Shown one piece after another: positions 1 to 30,475 of a DNA stretch of 64,000 bases; within the stretch, counting starts at the first letter, position 1; each line of letters begins with the position of its first letter. Source of the DNA: Paracentrotus lividus. Taxonomy: Eukaryota > Echinodermata > Echinoidea > Camarodonta > Echinidae. Below the pieces are notes generated by a model. It saw only the letters and a program-made list of their open reading frames with translations. It ran no database searches and was not told where the DNA came from. A program made the position numbers and the translations under genes. The stretch lies in contig CALNVZ010003434.1 in the NCBI GenBank assembly GCA_940671915.1, positions 28,874,704 to 28,938,703 on the forward strand, given 5' to 3'.

Positions 1-245
1 CCCATTGCATACAGAGTTACTATTATAATAGTAACTTTGCCATAAATGGTAACTGCCACGGTAACATATCACTCAACATACAATCAAAACGCAGTATTAA
101 ATGAAAATTGCCCTCGATGGCAAAGTTACTATTATAGCACATGCAACTCTTCGTGCAACAGGCCTTGGACTGAAAAATACACACTAAATCTAACCCTAAA
201 CCGAACATAAAACCCTACTGCAACCTTAACCCTAGATAAAGCCTG
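1..245. repeat. Repeat fragment with telomere-like interior
   Basis: Contains inverted copies of ATAGTAACTTTGCCAT (about 30-45 and 117-133). A CCTAAACC/CCCTA-rich interior at about 185-240 resembles the interior of the element at 52677-52871. It lies in an HFM1 intron. Confidence 0.45.
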
Positions 246-290
246 GAGGTATGTTGGTCAAGCAAATGTTTAATCACCCATTTCTATTAC

Positions 291-18372
<18,082 letters not shown>

Positions 18373-18465
18373 CTACAAATCAAAAAGACAAAATAAGAAC
18401 TTTTTAATTGTTAATGCATTCAAACCTAGAACATGCATATAATTATGATTAACCTACAGTATAGT

Positions 18466-19168
18466 GACGCATTGTATTACCGGACACTATTATAATTCCG
18501 GACGCACATATTACTGCGCACTAAAGCAATTTTGTGCGCGTAGGTCGGCGCAGTTAAATTCCACACACCAAAACATAGAACAAGATTGCTAAAATGAGGC
18601 CAAAAAATATAAGTTTTACCTTATTTATCTCTTTTTTGATAGAAAATGGTTAATTTTTCCCATTGCATACCTTTACATTAACAATTGATATAGAGGATCT
18701 ATTTTTTGATGAAAAAATGAGCCTTGTTTGCCGAATTTCAACCTCTCGGCACGGCGTCGTCCGCTCCGAATGTTGACGTGCGGTTATACGTGGCCGTGGT
18801 GATTGATTCTAGTGCAGCCGGTTCATTTGCGCCGCATGCATGCCGCAGCCGGTTTTCCAATCATAACGATCGCGCAAGCGCAAGAGCGATAGATAGAGAA
18901 CAGGAACGTCGATAAACATTATCCAAAGTTGATAAGTTAATTGAAACAATTATCTTTCTTAAGGCTTGGATCACACAAAAAGACAAAGATTAAGAAATAA
19001 AGGATATGTTTTATCAAACAAAAACCCAAAATAAATCCAATGCCAGTCTAGTCTAGTCGATCAAGAGCATAAAAATATGATGATCGAAAACAAATTAAAA
19101 ATAACACGCAATTATAATGTTGTATCCCATAGAGGGGGCGCGTCCGGAATTATAATGCAATTTGTCAG
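18466..19168. mobile_element. Possible element with GCGTCCGGAATTATAAT ends
   Basis: Near the left edge, ATTATAATTCCGGACGC; near the right edge, GCGTCCGGAATTATAATGCAAT. The boundaries are imprecise and no target duplication was seen. Confidence 0.45.
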
Positions 19169-19529
19169 GCGCAAATATAATTGTTTTTCGTAGAGGGGTA
19201 TGCGGCAAGCGCGATACAAAGAAAACGGTTGGTAAATATCAAAGAATTTTAACATTTTCATAAATTTGACAATATTTGGAATAACTAGTGCGAATTTTTC
19301 TTAATTTCATTTCCTCAAACTGTCCTTTTTAAGCTCAGTAAAATAAAGGCGTCCGGTTATACAATACACTGCCATACATGTATGTTTGTGTGTGTATAAA
19401 GTGACTTCAACTGCTAAAGATTGTAAAAAGTACCCTCTATTTCCAAGATTTTTTTTCTTTTTCAGAATGGAATTATCTTCCAAAACAAGAGATGCCAAAT
19501 CCTATCCTATAAACTTGCACCTGCATTAA

Positions 19530-20042
19530 GCCCCGATCACACCTTTGCGATTTGGGGCTGCGTTGTACCTCGTTGGCCGAACGCAGCCTTGAGGCAGCCG
19601 TTCGAGCCCAAGATTTGGTTGCAATCACACTGTTGCGGATGGAGCTCGATATAGCTCGTACGTGGTTTGCTTGCATTTTACCTCGCTGTAGCTCGCTTTT
19701 CCTCGTAGCAATACGATTCAATACGAAGTTTGCTCGTACCATTGCGTGTGTACCTCGTTCACTACTCGTTGTTGCTCGCTAGCCGCTCGATCTAGCTCGT
19801 CTCACCTCGATTCACTGCGCATTAACTCGCTAAACCTTTTGTTGCGTTAGAGCTCGTTCAGTTGCGAATGTTTGAAAAAATTTCAAACTTCCGCAACTGA
19901 ACGCAATGCCTTTGCGTCCGCCTGCCTATTTACCTCGTTCTAGCTCGTTCTAGCTCGTTATGTTGCCTTTGACTGCGTTTGTCTGCGTTTGGGCAATTCG
20001 CAGCCGAACGCAGCCCCAAATCGCAAAGGTGTGATCGGGGCT
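19530..20042. mobile_element. Harbinger-type MITE with TTA duplication
   Basis: Inverted ends of about 38 bases, starting AGCCCCGATCACACCTTTGC and matching exactly in reverse on the right. TTA flanks both sides, the PIF/Harbinger target. The interior is packed with TAGCTCG/CTCGTT units. Confidence 0.8.
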
Positions 20043-20644
20043 TTAAGTATGGTAGAGGTACCCTAATCCACACATTAAGTTGAACATCCATGATCCAGGA
20101 GTGTTTATGTCATGTAATTGACTCAAAATATTAACATTCAGCAAAATTCAAGTTTTCTCTAACTGGTCCTCTGACAGATAACATCTAACGTTAGATCTAG
20201 AGGTCTAGACTATATTTGAATTATATCTTTTGATGATAATATTAAATTAGGGGATGATTCAAAATCATGCTCCCAAACATTCATTCAAATCACAATTCAT
20301 GTCAGATTCAATCATTCATCACTCTCTAACTTATGGCACTCTATGACTAACGTTAGATCTATGTTGAATAACACAAACAGGCACCAACACAAATTATTTA
20401 CATATCTGAACAAGTACGTTGGGTACGTTGATGGTGAACAACAAGATTAAGCTGATTTCTTGAGCACTTCCACTGAACGCTGAATATTTTTCATTCATCA
20501 TTCTTAAATCTTAACTTAGTCTTACGCCTTTTGACGCCGACGGTTTACTTTTAACGTTAATGTTAATCATGCACAGCCAGGATGCGCAGAAACACGGCTA
20601 CGTGTATGAGTTTTGATTCCTAGATTTTGAAGGATTTCTTACCA

Positions 20645-20800
20645 CATTATTTCTTACAGGCCCATGCAGTGTTGTAAAAAGCTGATATCGTTTGCCTGTC
20701 CTGCCTTCCTTGGTTTGAAATAAAGGTCCAATGTGGTGCTCTGTGTCGATGACGATGGGGCCGGGGCCGGGGCCGGGGCGGGGCTGGTCGGTCCTAGGAG
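20645..20800 (-). promoter_or_regulatory. Possible HFM1 first exon and GC-rich promoter
   Basis: A donor-like site (gtaagaaat on the minus strand, edge near 20644) follows an open stretch with no ATG in a useful place, so it would be 5' UTR. Just upstream, 20758-20790 is a run of GGGGCC/GGGGCGGGG with Sp1-type GC boxes, unlike the AT-rich surroundings. This is inference; no transcript evidence is available. Confidence 0.3.
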
Positions 20801-21099
20801 TAGGATTAGGAACTCAACCCTGCACGTGAAACTGACTGTCTGTGGGGTTGTCGATTACTACGATTAGCCCGCACACGAAGTGTGCGGCCACTTCGTGGCG
20901 GCGTCCCGGGGCTAGGGTTGTCGACTGCTGACCAGCTGTACATACACACAACTTGATCAGTCGCTGCTGATCTTACGCATTTGGATCATCTTAAAGCAAT
21001 ATAGTCTTGGCATAGGCCTAGATATCTGTGTTCAATGTCGGTTTGAGAAGTGAATTAGACCCAAATCAGCTGATCGCCTCTTTCCCACGCCCACGGCCT

Positions 21100-24000
21100 C
21101 TCGACTCGTCGATCTCGATGCATTGTTTATTTATGATCGATACGATTTGTTGAAAGTTTTTTGATGAGAAGAAGTTCGATCCATTTTAGCTTTAGGTAAA
21201 AAATATCATTGTTCTGGAGAATTAATAATTATTTCGCAAAAAGATGAAAAATTAGACAAAATAGAAAAGAATTAATAGATTTAAGTACTTTGATATTCAT
21301 AATTTGATTTCCATGCAGAACTACCGTACTACGAAACCTTCCGTGATAATAGAATATAGATGAAACTTACCACGATTACTAGTATTACCCTGGTAGTTTT
21401 ATCACACCCCTATTGCACTATTGGATTATTCCATTGACCGGGGAATTGGAAAACAAACCACACGGAGTGAAATTGTGAAATATTTCATGGTTAAAATTTC
21501 ATTTTAAGGTATGATTCTGCATTGTGATTCCGTAATTTTGTCTAATGATTCAATTTGTGGTTTTGTGTAATGACAAATATCATGCATTTTCTTACGAATG
21601 CAGAGAAACGAATATTGTGTCGGTGTGTCTATAATTCAGTCCCTTCTACTTGTTTTTGTGTTATGTTTTTGGAAGATTTATGGGGGATGTGACAGTGAAT
21701 AAGGCCAATAATTATGATTGACCATGCATAAGTGTAAGTGAATAATTGACTGTGTCTGTGGCTGTGCTTCGTGCTAACATTTCTATTCTCATTTCTACAG
21801 AATGCAAAGGTACCTAAAAGGCAATGTAAACGAAATACAGTGCTGACCCTATTACTGTAGTCTAAATCTAACGTTAGACCTATCAGCGACAGTGTCATTC
21901 AGATTTAATCGCAGATTCTTGCAAGTTGAATTAGACCTAACTTAGGTCTAGTCTGAGTGATAGTCATCATACTCATACCACATCGAAATGTCTACAAGTT
22001 CGTTCGTACAGAGGTAGAGGACAATGCATTTTGATGCGCTCTGATTAGATATCGCGTGAAGCTCCGCCTCCTGGACCTGGTTGCGATGACTGAAGCGAGT
22101 TGACTGTAACTGAACAACGCGATTCAGCTGTTCCCGAAAGACCACTTTTATCGTGCGCGCTGTTGTAACCAAAGTGGACCCATTTCGCAAGAAAAACTGC
22201 AAGGCTCGACTTCACAAAACGTGCTGCGGAAAGCCATTCTTTTAATACTTTTTAGAATAAAGAAGAGAAATATAAATAGGAACTTCAACAAATCCACTCA
22301 TGATACGATGTCAATACTTTAGTATTGACCTCGTGGACCAAACTGCCATATTTTTGGGGAAATTTTGCAACTTTGTCAATGTTGTTTTATCTGAGGTTTT
22401 TCTCCTTTTTGCAATAACTTTCAGCTCCAAAATTAAGTAGCAGCATATTGACTATGTCATTATAAGACACAATGAATAGGTTTTGGATAAATTTCAAATC
22501 AAAATCATGAAAAAAAAATTAAAACATAACTTATTTTTTTGCCCTTTCCTGCCCAAAAACGTGCGGGGAAATTTTCAAAAAGTGGACTTTAAAAAATAAT
22601 ATTTCATCCAAGAAGTAAGAAAGAAAACTCAAAACATCAGGGATAGTGAAAGGAACATACAACCACTCAGTTATTGAAAAAAGATAAGTGAAAATATGAT
22701 TTTAAAAAGTGAAAAATTAAGTTTGTTTTCTGAAAGTTTTCTTACTGAGTCTTGTCATTAGTCCCAGATGGTTCAGTTGCTTGTGTGAACAAATCCAACT
22801 GTCGATCTCCGTCAGTTGAAATAAAACGTATGAAAAAATGAGGACTTACCAAAAAAATAAATGACCAGTCTAAATTTTTATCATGAATATTGTTCATTGG
22901 AAGGCACAATGGTAGTGTTTTTCATATATGCTAACGTGATCATGCGAACGTCATGCATATTTGTGGAGTAAAAATTTCAACGTGCATAGTCAATAACGTT
23001 AGTTAAGACAAGTAGGCCTATTGACCTCAGAGTGAAAGTGGGACTATAATAAGGGTGGCAGGTTTTGCATCTTGGTCTGTTGGTAGAGTTGCTAGAAATC
23101 GACTCAACTGTAAACTGGAGCCCTCCTATATTTCTTTGTAATTATATTTATTAGAATAGGTTTTAAATAAATTTTATTTCACTATCATGAAAAAAAAAGT
23201 TAATAAAAAACACACCTGATTTTTTTCTGATGACTAAAAAAACCATTGGGAACGCGTTAGTCTTCACACTAAAATCTTACCACAGTCCTGACATGGCTTT
23301 GCTGCCAGCGTGAGTTTAAGTTAGGGTTTGTTAGTTCATTTGATTATTAAGATTGTGCAATAGACCTATCTCAAAACAAAAATTTTAAGAAAAATTTAAA
23401 AATTTTATTTCAGTTTGCTCACATCTCACAGATTCAACTTTGAACTGGATATTCCTTTGGCTTCGGCTCAGAGTCCAAACCTAGGTGACAGAAAACGTTG
23501 CAGCAACCAGGCAATATACTTTATCTTGTTTATCTTGGACATGAAATTTTTCGGCTGCAACCCCCCCCCCCCCCCCCTCCTCCCCTCCTCCACCATCAAT
23601 TTTTAATCCAGGATTTGCTGCTGGTGTTAATGTAGGGTACATGATACTAGGATTATTGTGATCGTACCGTTTATCTCACCATCTTTTGCATGCACCAGAC
23701 CATGGTATACTTAGCTTGGATAAATTGGAGTGCTGTTTAGAGACTTTTATAAGTTATGAGCTGGCTGGAGCTGCCATGGGGTCATTGCAGCAACCAGGAT
23801 GAAATCCAATTACATATTCTACATTTGAAATGTTGTAATTAATAAAAGTTATATTACAGATTGGCTTACTCATTGACATGACTTGTGGTTGATCAATCCT
23901 AATTTCAAGCACTTGTTAAATCTCTTTCTTCAAGTTATTCTTTTGTTTAAACTAAATAACCATAGTGTAAACTGTTGACATGTTTGTGTATTCTTGCAGG
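21100..24000. other. Intergenic interval between HFM1 and RAD54B
   Basis: Contains no recognisable coding exon. A GC-richer patch with CpGs at about 22025-22180 could be a RAD54B promoter. The bases ttcttgcag just before 24000 form an acceptor, implying a 5' UTR exon somewhere in this interval. A C-run lies at 23562-23578. Confidence 0.35.
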
Positions 24001-24020
24001 TCAAATGTCATGATGCAAGT

Positions 24021-24631
24021 ATGAGACGTTCAGCTGCACCATCCCAGCAGGGCCTAGCCCCAAAGAGACCAAGGTTCAACCCTCCATTCCGTTCCAGCAA
24101 TCCTGTTCCTATCGGTATATCTCGGCCATTAAAAGGTCATCCCGCTACCTCACCAGGTAATCAAAGTCAAACTAGAACTCTGCAATCAGCATCAAGTAGC
24201 AAAGATGAAGACTCTATGGCCAAAGTGAAAGAGCATTCAAATATGGAACAATTAGGAGAGGCATCAGGTAACACTGAACTATTGGATAGTCCTCCAGGAA
24301 GAACTCTCCAGCAAGCCTCAAAAACACATTGTGAAAATATACCAGGCAGGACTACATGCAGTGATTTAGTCAAAGCAAATGGAGAAGACACAGGAGAAAG
24401 GCAACCACAAGGTCATCCTCAAAGTCAGGAGTTTGCTGGAGGAGATGCTAGACATGAAGAAGTTCAGAGGTCAACTCGGGTTGAGACCAACCCCCAGAAT
24501 CCTCAACCTAAGAGGAGCGTATTGCAAAGGAAACCATTCATGGTCAAACAGACTGCACCAACCATCAAGACACCAAGTGCAGAGACGGAAGATGATGATG
24601 GACCAAAGCGTCATTACTACAGTGTCATGTG
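24021..24631 (+). CDS. RAD54B: RAD54B exon 1 (start codon)
   Basis: Starts MRRSAAPSQQGLAPKRPRF, matching vertebrate MRRSAAPSQ. A long, poorly conserved Ser/Thr/Gln-rich region follows, and the exon ends KRHYYSVM plus two bases of Trp. The ATG at 24021 was chosen by this similarity. Acceptor cttgcag at 23999 shows the exon carries about 21 bases of 5' UTR. Donor is gtgaga. Confidence 0.92.
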
Positions 24632-27600
24632 GTGAGATATAAAGTCTATTTAATAGTCCTTGATAAAAACTCTAGAGCTGCTTATATTAGATCCTAAGAT
24701 CCTAACACAGCCTCAGAATAACAATTACAGTCCACTTTCATAATAACAAGGTGCTCGGGACCAGGCCAAATACCTCATAATATATAACAAAATCTTGTAA
24801 ACACATGATGCGCATCTTTGGCATTGGGACCGGGTGAATTGCCGTGTTACAATGAAATCTGGTTCTCATTGTAATGGGAGTATGGTTGGTGTTTCAATCG
24901 GCAATATTTGCCTGTACTTAACTTTGATCCTTATATACTGGGTTACAAACTTTTGAATAACAGGTTATTTTCAGATGGTTAATTTTCAGAGGATATTTAC
25001 CTGAAAAAGCAACAACTAATGTGTGAATATATCTCAGTTCTATAGAACAGACAACTAGAATTATTTTTTCATCATCTCAGAAGAGAAGAAAACATTGTCT
25101 TCATCCAATGATGATCTGTCTATTGTAATTCCCACACTGCCCTCTCTTGTTGAGACTTATGAAGTTGGAAATGAGATTGAAAGTACTGGATTCCCACATC
25201 ACAGGAATCTGTTTTTACATTTAATATTGACAAATAAACTTATCCAAACCAAACACATAGAAAATCCACTGTGAAAAAGAATAAACAGATGCTAATTTAA
25301 AATTATGTTTAAGTTTGGATTATTAATCTATATTATTATTGGCCACTTCTCCAGCTTACATGAACTTGGAATTTTCCATCATTTGATCCTATGTGTTTTA
25401 TTTCATTTTTTTTTTTTTTTCAATACTTTCCTATACAGGTGTAAACTCTCCAAGAAAAAGCATAAGAAATGGGAAGGAGATGGTAAGTTCTTAGAGTGTT
25501 TAAAATAAAACCATACAACTATGAACAACCAATAAGTCATATAGAAATAACAGCAGAGTAAATGGTATTGATATATGATTAAAACATACATGATTGTAAA
25601 CTTTCCTGTCTCAAAAACGGGTTTGTTAATAATTCAAGGTAGCTTCTTGGTAAATTTGAACACTTCTCACATATAGAACTGTTAGAGTAGTCAGCAGATT
25701 CAGGCATCCGTTCAGGATTTGCAGCATAAGAGGTGGTTCAAAACTAAATTGATGATGATGGGTTCTTGTATACTTGCCCATATCTGCCACTGATGGCGCT
25801 CATGGCACTTGTTCTTGTGACAACTTGTTGGATGATGAGGAGGATGATACAACATTTGCTCCTTTGACAATTGCTCCAGGCTTTATTTCATCTACTTAGT
25901 AATGTAGGGTCAGGGTTAGGATTGCAATATGGTTTTATGTTATGTTTCAGGTTAGGATAAATATTCATTTGATAAATGTATGGAATGTACAGTGGAGCAA
26001 TTGTTGCCAGACCAGATGTCATGGAATCATTAAGATGACAAATGTATTTTTAACCATGTTCAAACACTATCTCTTGTGCAGTCAACCATGACAAAAATAC
26101 CACAAGAAGCAGGAAAGCTTTCATAGCAGCAGTCCATGTCATAACTGTTGGAAATTCCAATGTTTACCATAATTTCTGACATAACCTGTAATGTATGTAT
26201 CTAGATTTGGTCAAGGTGCAATACAGTACTAGACAATTAAGAATTATTAGGGTTATAAAATTTAATAATATTACCAGTATTTGTATGCAATTTGATGTAG
26301 TTTTCACTAGACATAAGTTTAGAAAGTTGCTGGGGGCTAATATTTATTCAATGTTAATTGGCCTTGAGTGACTGGATGCCACATGTATTTCCCAAACTAG
26401 TCTCAAGTTCCAGTCGTTCGTAAAGTCATTTATAACTTAACGAACTACTATGTGAAACACAAACCTGAACCATTACAACATTATTATTTGGACCCCTATA
26501 AATAAGCCTTTATTCACGTTGCTAAATCATTTATATGTTGCACCATGTGGTCTTACTCTGTTGAAATTAATCCGCCCCATCTGTATCACAATTATCCCTA
26601 GGACAACTTCCCCCCATTAATATAGTTAAATGGTAGATGGCGAGGGTAATTGTCTAGGGGGTAGTTGTCCCAGAACCCTTTGGCTATTTTCCACCAAAGA
26701 ATTTATTTCTATAACTTTATATTAATTTCTCATGATTGTAATTGATTTTTCAGCTCTTCTTATAACCAAAGGCCGCTCTGTGACCCTACTTGATGTTGAA
26801 GGCAAAGAGTAAGTTCTTTATGAATGAACAAGCATATATTTAAAAGTATTCAAAATTGTGTTTGACTAAGCAAAAATGCACATCCATGCAGAATTGCCAT
26901 ATGATTGGGACTACATGTACAAGATAACCGAAAAAGGTTTGCAGAGCGACATGATAATGTCAAAAGTGAAATGTGTAGATTTATACAAATAATTTAGGAT
27001 ATTATCTATTATGTTTTCATTACATTAGTTAAACGGATGTTTAGAAAGCAGATACCATTAATTGATGAGGCAGATTTAAGCATCCATTAAATGTCACAAA
27101 ACTGTATTTAAATCAAACCATTATTTAGTATATATGATAATTTGAAAAAATTCTATGTAGGTCCATTTATCTGCATTATTTTAGAGGCATCAAATGTGTC
27201 AACAAAATAATTAACTTCTGCAGTAACACATACCTGATCATGGAAGTACGTTAAAACAAAAGGCATACCATGCACTTACATGTGCAGCCCATGTAAACAA
27301 ATACCTCAGTATAATTTTATGGAAAACATTCAAGGCATTCCTTGAAGAAAAAAAAACATGTCAAGGAAAGTTGCATCACCAACTGTAGCCTACATGTACA
27401 TAAAGTACGATCTAGGCATGGAGCCAGCTATTTATTATTATTATTATTTGATATGTATACAACGACGGAAGCAATAAGTATACAAGCTGAGATCGACTAG
27501 CAAACTGTGTTTGTGGCAGAGCGACACAGGTCCTAAAATAAAAAAAAACAAAATTCATTGTCGTATCGTGATAAAGTTGAAACAACAACTAATGATTTAA

Positions 27601-30475
27601 GTAGGTGATGTATGGCCCTTTCGTACATGGTTTGCTTGATGTACACAGGTAGTGTAACAGCATAAAAGCTACCCCTCAGCTCATGACCTGGGCGTAATCT
27701 ATGTTCCTTTGTTCAATATTTTATTTGTAATAAAGTGATGAATCCCCTCTACCAACTGTGAATGATGAAAGCATGTAGATTTTTGTTTAGAGGGACAGTT
27801 ACACGTATGATTCCAACTATTAAAATTTTGAAATTGATAATAGACCTAACAAATTTTGAAGTCATAAATATAATTTATAGGGCTTCAAAATTGTGAAAAT
27901 GACCCCCCCCCTCCTCCCCCCTCAAAAAAAAAAACAATCAAAATTATGATAATTTTTAAAGAAGTAAATAAGACTTGTATCTTGACTCCCAATATCTTTA
28001 AAGTTCATGCAGTGTGATGCACAGGAAAAGAAAAATATTAAATTTCATAACAGGTCTGAATAATTGTGAATGGTGTACTTTGCTGTTATGGTCAAACACT
28101 GACCTTTTCACCTTGTTGTGCTGTTAAGTTCAGGCAAACATTACATATTAAAAGAAATACTATACATGTTTACAAACATATTTATGATATATCTTTCTTC
28201 AAACATTTGCCACATTACCTCAAGTCAGTGCGCACTGTGTTGAAAAAGGAGGAAAAAATTATTTGCTTAGAGCTAATAGGGTTTTAACCTTATTTACTTG
28301 TCTTAGTCAAATTTGGTCTAATATCAGTTGGTCCAATTCTCTGTTAGTTTAATACCACATGGGCTATTCAGATTTGGTCTACTAATAATTTAGTCAAGTT
28401 TTCTTTGATCTGATACGTGTTTGGTTTAATTCTCACTTGGTCTAATTGCACATTGGTCTAATTCCCTTTGAATCGGTCTATTACCAGTATGTTACTGGAA
28501 TTGACCAAGTGGACATTAGACGAAATAAGTATTAGGCAAACTGGTAAATAGGCGAAGTGGCAATCGACCAAGAGGTAATTAGACTGGTTGTAGATATGGA
28601 ATTAGACCATGTGGGATGAGACCGAACGGGCATTAGTCAAAGTGGGTTTAGACCAATTGGCAATTTACTGTTTAATAATAACCTTTTTGCTGGTATGTTC
28701 ATAATTAAATCAAAGCCAGACATCATATTTCCAAATTTAATTTACTTGTGACAGAATGTTTAAGGGCATCGAGAAGTTCTCTTGTACTTAGAGGTTTTAG
28801 ACAATTTCAACAAAAAAAAATAATAAAAAATTGGGAAGTAATGTTAAAACAGACGTACATTGTAGTTATCAAAACGCAAGAATATGACCCACTTCATGCT
28901 CAAGGACGCATAGAGTTGTGTTATTCTAACATATAAAGCCAAAATTGGATTCAAATTTAATTTTTCCTTTAAGAAAATTGGAGACAAAATTTATCACTGT
29001 CTAACACTGATTGATTAAAGGCAAATACATGTATATTTTCTTTATACACGATACTGAATGTATTAATTTTCTTAGATTTAAATGTTATAGAGGGAAAAAA
29101 TCTTTTAAAGAAATGTGAGTTTTATGCAATTTTATACTACAAGAGAAACAAATTTAAAGAGCTGCTCGGAGCCATAATAAAGTTCATTGATATTTTAAAG
29201 GGATTGAGTAACTTTCAAAAACAAGAGCAATTAGATCAAGATTAATACAATTATATTGTTCCCACAGTAAAAACAAACTACTGAAAGTTTCAGATCAAAT
29301 GGAAGTCATTTACTACCATAAAACAGTGTAACAAACAATGCCAATCATACAGCCGAACACCAGTACCCTCTGCTGCCAGCTCACTAGGTCGCTAGGGACG
29401 GGGGCTATACAACAGGAAATGGGTGTATGTTGTGCCATGTGGAAAAAGCACATGGTTTTATAAACCATCCGGTGTTGGTTTATTATATTTGAGTATGAAA
29501 TCATTGATATCTCGAAGGTAAAGCAAGCAATTAGCTTGCAATTTTGAAGAGATACCAGACTGACTTTATGTTTATAATAATGCTGGCAAAATAAGCTAAA
29601 TCGAATAAAATGTGATTTGAATATCATTCAATGTTACTGCATCCCTTCAAAGTTTTCAACAGATTGCCATGCTTTTCTTTCCCTTTTCTATTTATGTACT
29701 AGTATCTGATTATTATTATATAAACAAAATACAGGTGTAATCTTGTTTAACAATTTAAAACATTTGTTTGTGTGCAGGATTGGTAAAGGGAGTGGGTACA
29801 GACCCTCTGAACTGGAAAGCATGGCAGAGGGGCATACACTGTGTGTGGGTGGCAAGGAAATTGAGGTAAGATTCAAATCCAAATCTTAAAGGGACGTATA
29901 ATTGATAAAACATGGGGAAATCACCTTATCTCGGATGAAATAATAACATTCCAATCAGAGCCTGAGGCGTGTTGCGTAATCTTCAGCGCCAACCCGTCTG
30001 GAGTTAATCCGGTTAATCCTTCATGGCTAGGCTAACTAACCAGAATTCCGAAGTAAATCTAACCTGTGTTTTGTTTTTGAAATGGAGCATTATCCTCTCT
30101 TTGAATTTATACGGAATTTATACGGAGAGACCCGTTGAGAGTCTATAAACTAAAAATTGTTGAGGACTCGCTAGTCCGAAGCTACTGACCCTATTTACTG
30201 ACTGAATTCGGTCAACTTCGTCATGTTCGTGCTGTCCGAATGTTAATCCCCAGTAGGCCGACCCATGCGTAAGCCACTGTCGATTGCGTACGAGTCAATG
30301 GAGCTCAGGAAAAACGCGCATTCCCCACGATCTCCGACTTTCAGGGCCCTTTAATTGTTTGTTGAATGTGGATAGGATTGTGTGCAGGATTGGTAAATGC
30401 AGTGGGTACAGACCCTCTGAACTGGAGAGCATGGCAGAGGGGCATACACTGTGCGTGGGTGGCAAGGAAATTGAG
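24021..30475 (+). CDS. RAD54B: RAD54B 5' part, exons 1-4 with duplicated exon 4
   Basis: RAD54B is a nuclear Swi2/Snf2 ATPase that works with RAD51/DMC1 in homologous recombination. Exons: 24021-24631, 25439-25482, 26754-26808 and 29778-29865, with an alternative 30388-30475. Together they give about 266 residues of N-terminal region. The start MRRSAAPSQ is the same as in the vertebrate protein. HYYSVMWCKLSKKKHKKWEGD, LLDVEGKE and SELESMAEG...GGKEIE match its conserved N-terminal block in order. All junctions are GT-AG and in phase. The ATPase/helicase motor, which should follow, was not found in the remaining 33 kb. It may lie beyond the right edge, or the locus may be truncated. Confidence 0.9.
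25439..25482 (+). CDS. RAD54B: RAD54B exon 2
   Basis: A 44-base exon reading CKLSKKKHKKWEGD after completing the Trp codon. Nearly identical to vertebrate CKKSQKKHKKWEGD. Acceptor is ctatacag and donor is gtaagt. Confidence 0.93.
25852..26020. mobile_element. ATTTGCTCC...GGAGCAATTG element, copy 1
   Basis: Begins ACATTTGCTCC-TTGACAATTGCTCC, ends GGAGCAATTGTTGCC, with GGGTCAGGGTTAGG inside. Related to 52677-52871. It lies in a RAD54B intron. Confidence 0.6.
26578..26683. repeat. Small inverted-repeat element
   Basis: ACAATTATCCCTAGGACAAC on the left and TAATTGTCTAGGGGGTAGTTG on the right are imperfect inverse copies. It lies in a RAD54B intron. Confidence 0.45.
26754..26808 (+). CDS. RAD54B: RAD54B exon 3
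   Basis: A 55-base exon reading ALLITKGRSVTLLDVEGK. Corresponds to the vertebrate segment ending LKDMEGKE. Acceptor is tttttcag and donor is gtaagt. Confidence 0.9.
28305..28665. repeat. Foldback of TTGGTCTAATT units
   Basis: The left half repeats forms of TTGGTCTAATT at irregular spacing of about 20 bases; the right half repeats AATTAGACCAA forms. They meet at about 28495. Similar units recur at about 34965-35260. Confidence 0.7.
29194..29650 (+). mobile_element. TTAAAGGGA...GTTACT MITE family, copy 1
   Basis: Begins TTTAAAGGGATTGAGTAAC and ends GTTACTGCATCCCTTCAA. It shares CTTTCAAAAACAAGAGCAAT and GGAAGTCATTTACTACCA with 47802-48050, and most of its length with the reverse of 59581-60034. 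It sits directly upstream of RAD54B exon 4. Confidence 0.8.
29778..29865 (+). CDS. RAD54B: RAD54B exon 4, upstream copy
   Basis: An 88-base exon reading IGKGSGYRPSELESMAEG then HTLCVGGKEIE. Matches the vertebrate segment IGRGIGYKLKDLEKIEEGQT. Acceptor is gtgtgcag and donor is gtaaga. It ends on a codon boundary. Confidence 0.9.
30388..30475 (+). CDS. RAD54B: RAD54B exon 4, downstream duplicate
   Basis: A second 88-base copy with intact acceptor (gtgtgcag) and donor (gtgaga). It differs from the upstream copy at 4 of 88 bases and at one residue (IGKCSGY instead of IGKGSGY). Similarity runs only about 10 bases into the left intron and about 20 bases into the right. Splicing both copies together would read Asp-Trp-stop, so they would have to be alternatives, or one is unused. 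A haplotype or assembly duplicate is also possible. Confidence 0.8.
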
